Part shown: positions 60,218-64,000 of the stretch, piece after piece
How the letters are laid out: each line of letters starts with the position of its first letter
How positions within the stretch are numbered: the stretch's first letter is position 1
NCBI RefSeq assembly: GCF_001921825.1
Contig: NZ_MSJL01000002.1
Coordinates: 25,250-89,249, forward strand
Direction of reading: 5' to 3'
DNA: 64,000 nucleotides
Origin: Streptococcus acidominimus
GTDB taxonomy: Bacteria; Bacillota; Bacilli; Lactobacillales; Streptococcaceae
Program-made: the position numbers and the translations under genes
Notes under the pieces: model-generated
The model's input: only the letters and a program-made list of their open reading frames with translations
The model's database searches: none
Told to the model about the DNA's origin: nothing

Positions 60218-60429
60218 GTTTTAGAGCGCCTGCTGTGGCAGAAGAAAGGGGAGACTGGAAGATAGGCTCATCTGCACAAAAATCCAATGTAGCATCACGA
60301 TCAGTATCGCCTCATCTATACAGTATAGTTCTTGGCTATCGTTTTGATGTTATGAAGCATTAACGGAATGTTTTTTGAAATCATATTCTTGAAATCCGTA
60401 AAAACCGTATGTTAAAAATAATAATTTCA

Positions 60430-60464
60430 AAAAACGTGCGTTTTTATAAAATTTTTGATATACT
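60430..60464 (+). promoter_or_regulatory. Promoter of fhs with an overlapping palindrome
   Basis: Extended -10 TG-A-TATACT (60456-60464). At the -35 position lies AAAAACGTGCGTTTTT (about 60431-60446), a palindrome broken only at its central two bases and a candidate repressor site. Confidence 0.55.
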
Positions 60465-60492
60465 ATCTTCAATAAAAGGATAGGGAGTTGCT

Positions 60493-62163
60493 ATGAAAAC
60501 AGATATTGAAATTGCTCAAAGTGTAGTGTTACAGCCGATTGTAAACGTAGTTGAAAAAGTGGGGATTAGCTATGATGATTTGGAATTGTATGGAAAATAC
60601 AAGGCTAAATTAGCCTTTGAAAAGATTGAGGCAGTCAAGAAAAATGAGCTTGGAAAACTCATCTTAGTAACGGCCATCAATCCAACACCTGCTGGTGAGG
60701 GCAAGTCGACAGTGACTATCGGTCTGGCGGATGCCCTGTCTAAGATTGGTAAGAAAACGATGATTGCTCTTCGTGAACCATCACTCGGTCCTGTGATGGG
60801 AATTAAGGGTGGTGCTGCGGGTGGTGGCTACGCTCAGGTTTTGCCAATGGAAGACATCAACCTACATTTTACCGGCGATATGCACGCTATTACAACAGCT
60901 AATAATGCACTTTCAGCCTTGATCGATAACCATATTCACCAAGGAAATAGTCTGGGGATTGACCAGCGGCGTATTATCTGGAAGCGTGTAGTGGATTTGA
61001 ATGACCGCGCTCTGCGCAAGGTGACAGTTGGCTTGGGTGGTCCCTTAAACGGTATTCCACGCGAGGATGGTTTTGATATTACCGTTGCATCTGAAATAAT
61101 GGCGATCTTGTGTCTGGCTACGGACTTGAATGATTTGAAAGAGCGCTTGGCGAATATCGTGATTGGCTATCGCTTTGATCGCAGCCCAGTCTATGTCAGA
61201 GATTTGGCGGTTGAGGGAGCTTTGACCCTACTCTTGAAAGAAGCCCTAAAGCCAAATCTTGTTCAAACTATTTACGGTACACCTGCTTTTGTGCATGGTG
61301 GTCCCTTTGCCAATATCGCTCATGGCTGTAATTCTGTTTTAGCGACATCTACGGCGCTTCGTTTGGCAGATTATGTTGTGACAGAAGCAGGTTTTGGTGC
61401 GGATCTTGGTGCAGAGAAATTCCTTGATATCAAAACACCAAATCTACCAAAGGCGCCTGATGCCGTTGTGATTGTTGCAACTCTACGCGCCCTAAAAATG
61501 CATGGTGGTGTAAGGAAAGACAGTCTTTCTGATGAAAATGTTGAAGCAGTCCAAGCAGGATTTGCCAACCTCAAACGCCATATTGAAAATGTGCAGAAAT
61601 ACGGTATTCCAGCAGTCGTTGCCATCAATGAATTTGTATCAGATACACCAGCAGAAATTGCAGCCTTAAAAGCACTATGTGCAGAAATTGGTGTCCCTGT
61701 TGAACTTGCAAGTGTATGGGCAAATGGTGCTGAAGGTGGAGTGGAACTAGCAGAGCAACTTGTCCAAACGATTGCAACCAATCCTGCCAACTATGAGCGC
61801 CTCTATCAGGCAGACGACAGTCTGGAAACCAAGGTGACCAAGATTGTCACAGAGATCTATGGTGGGACAGGCGTATTCTTTGAAAAGAAAGCACGAACAC
61901 AATTAGTAGACTTTGCCAAAAATGGCTGGGATAAGCTCCCTGTCTGCATGGCCAAAACGCAATACAGTTTTTCAGATGATCCAACAGCCCTTGGGGCGCC
62001 TGAAAACTTTGAAGTTACGATACGTGAATTTGTACCTAAATTAGGTGCTGGCTTTATCGTAGCTTTGACCGGTGATGTCATGACCATGCCAGGTCTTCCT
62101 AAGCTCCCTGCTGCCCTCAATATGGACGTAGCAGAGGACGGAACAGCAATCGGATTATTCTAA
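60493..62163 (+). CDS. fhs: Formate-tetrahydrofolate ligase
   Basis: ATP-dependent synthesis of 10-formyltetrahydrofolate for purine and formyl-Met-tRNA synthesis; 556 residues. The P-loop-like motif [18 protein letters not shown] is near residue 65, followed by [23 protein letters not shown] segments near residue 95. Monocistronic, with an AGGGAG ribosome binding site before the ATG and a terminator at 62268. Confidence 0.96.
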   Translation: MKTDIEIAQSVVLQPIVNVVEKVGISYDDLELYGKYKAKLAFEKIEAVKKNELGKLILVTAINPTPAGEGKSTVTIGLADALSKIGKKTMIALREPSLGPVMGIKGGAAGGGYAQVLPMEDINLHFTGDMHAITTANNALSALIDNHIHQGNSLGIDQRRIIWKRVVDLNDRALRKVTVGLGGPLNGIPREDGFDITVASEIMAILCLATDLNDLKERLANIVIGYRFDRSPVYVRDLAVEGALTLLLKEALKPNLVQTIYGTPAFVHGGPFANIAHGCNSVLATSTALRLADYVVTEAGFGADLGAEKFLDIKTPNLPKAPDAVVIVATLRALKMHGGVRKDSLSDENVEAVQAGFANLKRHIENVQKYGIPAVVAINEFVSDTPAEIAALKALCAEIGVPVELASVWANGAEGGVELAEQLVQTIATNPANYERLYQADDSLETKVTKIVTEIYGGTGVFFEKKARTQLVDFAKNGWDKLPVCMAKTQYSFSDDPTALGAPENFEVTIREFVPKLGAGFIVALTGDVMTMPGLPKLPAALNMDVAEDGTAIGLF

Positions 62164-62267
62164 TACTTACAACAAGCAGTTTCTGACGATTGAACCTACT
62201 TTACCGAACTTCAGTTTTACCGGGGTTTGGTCATCTTGCCGGATCTAGATCTTGTAGAGCCACATTT

Positions 62268-62293
62268 AAACTGGGGATTTCTCCAGTTTTTTT
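62268..62293 (+). terminator. Terminator of fhs
   Basis: AAACTGG(G)GA and TCTCCAGTTT arms followed by seven Ts; the T-run also leads into the next promoter. Confidence 0.85.
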
Positions 62294-62301
62294 GGTATAA
62301 T
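62293..62301 (+). promoter_or_regulatory. Extended -10 promoter of the DUF5052 gene
   Basis: TG-G-TATAAT (62293-62301), 26 bases before the TTG start. Confidence 0.65.
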
Positions 62302-62327
62302 GATAGTAGATAAAGGAGGAAAACAGT

Positions 62328-62942
62328 TTGAAAAAGAAATTAGTACAAATGATTCTGATGTTTGGTCTCGCACTCGGTGTTTTGGCAGGCTGTCAGTCAA
62401 TTCAAAACTGGTGGAAGAATACCAAGGCAGAATGGATCGGTCTGGAAATGACCGTGCGCACCTATGACGAAAATTCTCAACTGGTTGACCAGATGTCTGG
62501 AAAATCCCTGTCTATTTCCCGCAATGAAGATTTTGACTCGGTAGACAGTGAGGGCAATTCTAAAGGAGATAGCGCTGTCTTGAAAATCACTTTGGGTAAA
62601 TATGAAATTGACCATGTGGGTTCATCCCTGATTGCCGTAGAAGACGGACTGGAAGACATGTTCTTGAAATATCAGGAACATGCGACCTCAGATGATCAAC
62701 AAGCGGCAGTTCCAATCCTCAATCGCATGGTATCCAAATTTAAAAATGATTTTATCGGAAAAGAAAAGGTGATTTTGATCCGTTCCCAAAATGGGACCCC
62801 CCTTGCGACCTATGCTGGCAATAAGGTATCCTTATACGCCTCTGATGCACCAAAGACTTCAGAGCTCCTCATTGACGGCAAACGTCTGATTATCTACCGT
62901 TGTGATTACACGATCTATGACAGGGAGTTGCTAGAGAAATGA
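62328..62942 (+). CDS. DUF5052 family lipoprotein
   Basis: A 204-residue surface lipoprotein of unknown function. The signal peptide ends with the lipobox VLAGC (cysteine about residue 24); the mature part begins QSIQNWWKN and is a soluble mixed alpha/beta domain that resembles the DUF5052 family of streptococci. The start is TTG 62328, eight bases after AAAGGAGG. Its TGA overlaps the ATG of the broken alkD gene. Confidence 0.85.
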   Translation: MKKKLVQMILMFGLALGVLAGCQSIQNWWKNTKAEWIGLEMTVRTYDENSQLVDQMSGKSLSISRNEDFDSVDSEGNSKGDSAVLKITLGKYEIDHVGSSLIAVEDGLEDMFLKYQEHATSDDQQAAVPILNRMVSKFKNDFIGKEKVILIRSQNGTPLATYAGNKVSLYASDAPKTSELLIDGKRLIIYRCDYTIYDRELLEK

Positions 62943-63668
62943 TGTCCATTCGTCCTGCTCAGGAGGCAGAGAAAATGTCCGCTTATCTTCGCGCTTAATT
63001 TTCCTTTTTAGGAGTGAGAGCGTCGGTACGCAGAAAGATGACCAAGGAATTTTTGAACCCCTATAAGAAAGCTCCCCTCAATTGGACTTTTATTGAGCAA
63101 GTCTGGAAGAGCCCCTATCGGGAAATGCATTATGTCGCGATTGATTATCTAGCTATGAATAAGCGTGGTATAGCCGTTTAGTTTATTTTTAGTACTAGGC
63201 AACGAGTCGCAGGTAGTACTGGGGTACAGCAAGACGAGTTAACGAAGTAATAAAAATATAAACTAAATGACTATAACTTCTGAGGACTTGCCACGCTTGG
63301 AGGGGGTGCTCGGGACAAACTCGTGGTGGGATTCGGTGGATGGTCTGGATAAGATTGCTGGAGAAATTGCTTTTCGCTACCCAGAAGCCAAGTCAGTCCT
63401 GCTTGATTGGAACCTTTCCGACAATATTTGGCTGCGTAGGGTTGCAATCGATCATCAGTTACTGCGCAAGCAAAATACGGATACGGAGTTACTAGAAAAA
63501 ATTTTAATCAACAACCTTGGACAGACAGAGTTTTTCATCAATAAAGCCATTGGCTGGAGTTTACGCGATTATTCCAAGGTCAATCCGACTTGGGTAAGGA
63601 ACTTTATTGCCCGATACGAGGAACGCTTGTCCCCTCTTAGTATTCGTGAAGCAAGTAAGTATTTATAA
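62939..63668 (+). pseudogene. DNA alkylation repair (AlkD-like) gene with a nonsense codon and a RUP-like insertion
   Basis: Reading from ATG 62939: EKMSAYLRA, then TAA at 62996-62998, then in the same frame FSFLGVRASVRRKMTKEF up to DYLAMNKRG at 63169. A RUP-like element (63169-63275) follows, then TSEDLPRLEGVLGTNSWWD and the rest of a HEAT-repeat AlkD-like protein, with the typical DNIWLRRVAIDHQLL and AIGWSLRDYSK, to 63668. Two lesions are certain: the nonsense codon and the insertion. The first ~12 residues (MMSIRPAQEA) look atypical for the family. Deleting 103 bases (leaving one TATA) rejoins the frame as RGITSEDLP; deleting to a single TA does not. Confidence 0.88.
63169..63275 (+). mobile_element. 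RUP-like miniature element (107 bp) inside alkD
   Basis: Bounded by TATAGCCGTTTAGTTTAT and ATAAACTAAATGACTATA. The length of 107 bp, the inverted ends and the TA target match the pneumococcal RUP element, thought to be moved in trans by an IS630-type transposase. No transposase gene is in this window. This copy serves as the reference for the family here. Confidence 0.82.
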
Positions 63669-63855
63669 TACTCGTCAAAAATTAAAATCTGACGTCGTTA
63701 GCTCGCCTTGCTGAGTAAAAAGCTCCAGTGGAGGTTTTTAGCTTGTTCCCTTAAAATAAGAGGGGAGATATTGACACGAACCATGAGAAGTGAGGCTGGA
63801 CTTGAGCCCAACCTCACCTGCGGTTTCGTTGCCTAGTCAGATTTTGATTTTTATG
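63667..63855 (+). mobile_element. Family B miniature element after alkD
   Basis: Ends TACTCGTCAAAAATTAAAATCTGAC and the complement of GTCAGATTTTGATTTTTAT give about 17 bp of inverted repeat. It shares its first ~90 bases and last ~35 bases with the complement of 39590-39736; the middle differs. Confidence 0.7.
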
Positions 63856-63914
63856 GGCACCTCTAAAAACTTCAAGTAGTTGTTAAGTAAGCCCTATTTG
63901 TAAGCATTAATTCC
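63856..63914. other. Short spacer after the family B element
   Basis: No gene or recognised structure. Confidence 0.4.
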
Positions 63915-63944
63915 AGTAAGCTTCGCTTTCGAAGCTTACTTTTT
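63915..63944 (+). terminator. Terminator near the right edge
   Basis: Perfect 11-base arms AGTAAGCTTCG and CGAAGCTTACT around CTTT, followed by Ts on the plus strand. It probably ends transcription of the DUF5052-alkD unit. Confidence 0.8.
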
Positions 63945-63946
63945 GC

Positions 63947-64000
63947 TTATTTTCCTATTTTTGGGCGCACTAAGCCCATGATGGCAATCCCAGTCGTTTG
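63947..64000 (-). CDS. Possible 3' end of a minus-strand gene
   Basis: On the minus strand the last 54 bases read QTTGIAIMGLVRPKIGK and a TAA at 63949-63947. The frame is open to the edge, but 17 residues are too few to name a family or to be sure it is coding. Confidence 0.3.
   Translation of the reverse strand, partial: QTTGIAIMGLVRPKIGK

Larger units (their letters stand above)
60183..60492. other. Intergenic region between divergent coaB and fhs
   Basis: Contains the coaB promoter at its left end and the fhs promoter with an AAAAACG-TG-CGTTTTT palindrome at its right end. Nothing else is recognised between them. Confidence 0.5.

Overview
The window is chromosomal DNA from a low-GC Gram-positive coccus, almost certainly a Streptococcus. 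The genus call rests on protein sequences I recognise: SpxA2, CiaR/CiaH, a pst operon with two pstB genes, gyrA followed directly by srtA, separate coaB and coaC genes, a MutY without its iron-sulfur cluster, and a surface protein with a YSIRK-type signal and an LPNTG anchor. The species is not resolved; the order of genes recalls S. suis and its relatives. No rRNA, tRNA, prophage, CRISPR array or intact insertion sequence is visible.

Layout. 1-3500: end of a potassium channel gene, then spxA2, a UPF0223 gene, an inositol-phosphatase gene and rsmF. 4397-9411: pstS-pstC-pstA-pstB-pstB-phoU behind a four-fold Pho box. 9412-11972: a CiaR-type promoter and the ciaRH two-component system. 12089-13309: a transglutaminase-like lipoprotein gene with one amber codon. 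13530-22118: a giant repetitive LPXTG surface protein (about 2787 residues) whose promoter spacer contains nine consecutive G. 22189-24402: a tiny zinc-ribbon gene and a secreted flavoprotein. 24690-26575 (minus): a FlaR-like kinase gene broken by a miniature transposon, rpsT and coaA. 26672-34537: a methyltransferase gene and the nucleoside salvage and uptake genes (pdp, deoC, cdd, a PnrA-like lipoprotein, an ABC ATPase and two permeases). 34903-39276: ldh, gyrA, srtA. 39830-49209: radC, rex, a cysteine desulfurase cluster, prs, a CYTH gene, relQ-nadK-rluD-like, pta. 49211-55705: a heterodimeric ABC exporter, mutY, dexB. 56573-60182 (minus): phosphoglucomutase, a putative pantothenate ECF S component, coaC, coaB. 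60493-63668: fhs, a DUF5052 lipoprotein gene and a broken alkD.

How the genes work together. Phosphate uptake (pst), nucleoside salvage, fermentation (ldh, pta, with rex as redox repressor), CoA synthesis (coaA, coaB, coaC and a possible pantothenate transporter) and stress regulation (spxA2, ciaRH, relQ) are the housekeeping themes. SrtA, encoded at 38530, would anchor the giant surface protein.

The most unusual content lies between the genes. Many intergenic regions are mosaics of short repeats. One family is about 107 bp, ends in inverted TATAGTC repeats and looks like the pneumococcal RUP element; copies have broken flaR and alkD, and other copies carry extra hairpin modules at two fixed internal positions. 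A second family has different ends but the same core. Three genes (the rsmC-like gene, mutY and coaB) start exactly six bases after a -10 box and lack a ribosome binding site, which predicts leaderless mRNAs. The G9 promoter of the surface protein gene predicts phase variation.
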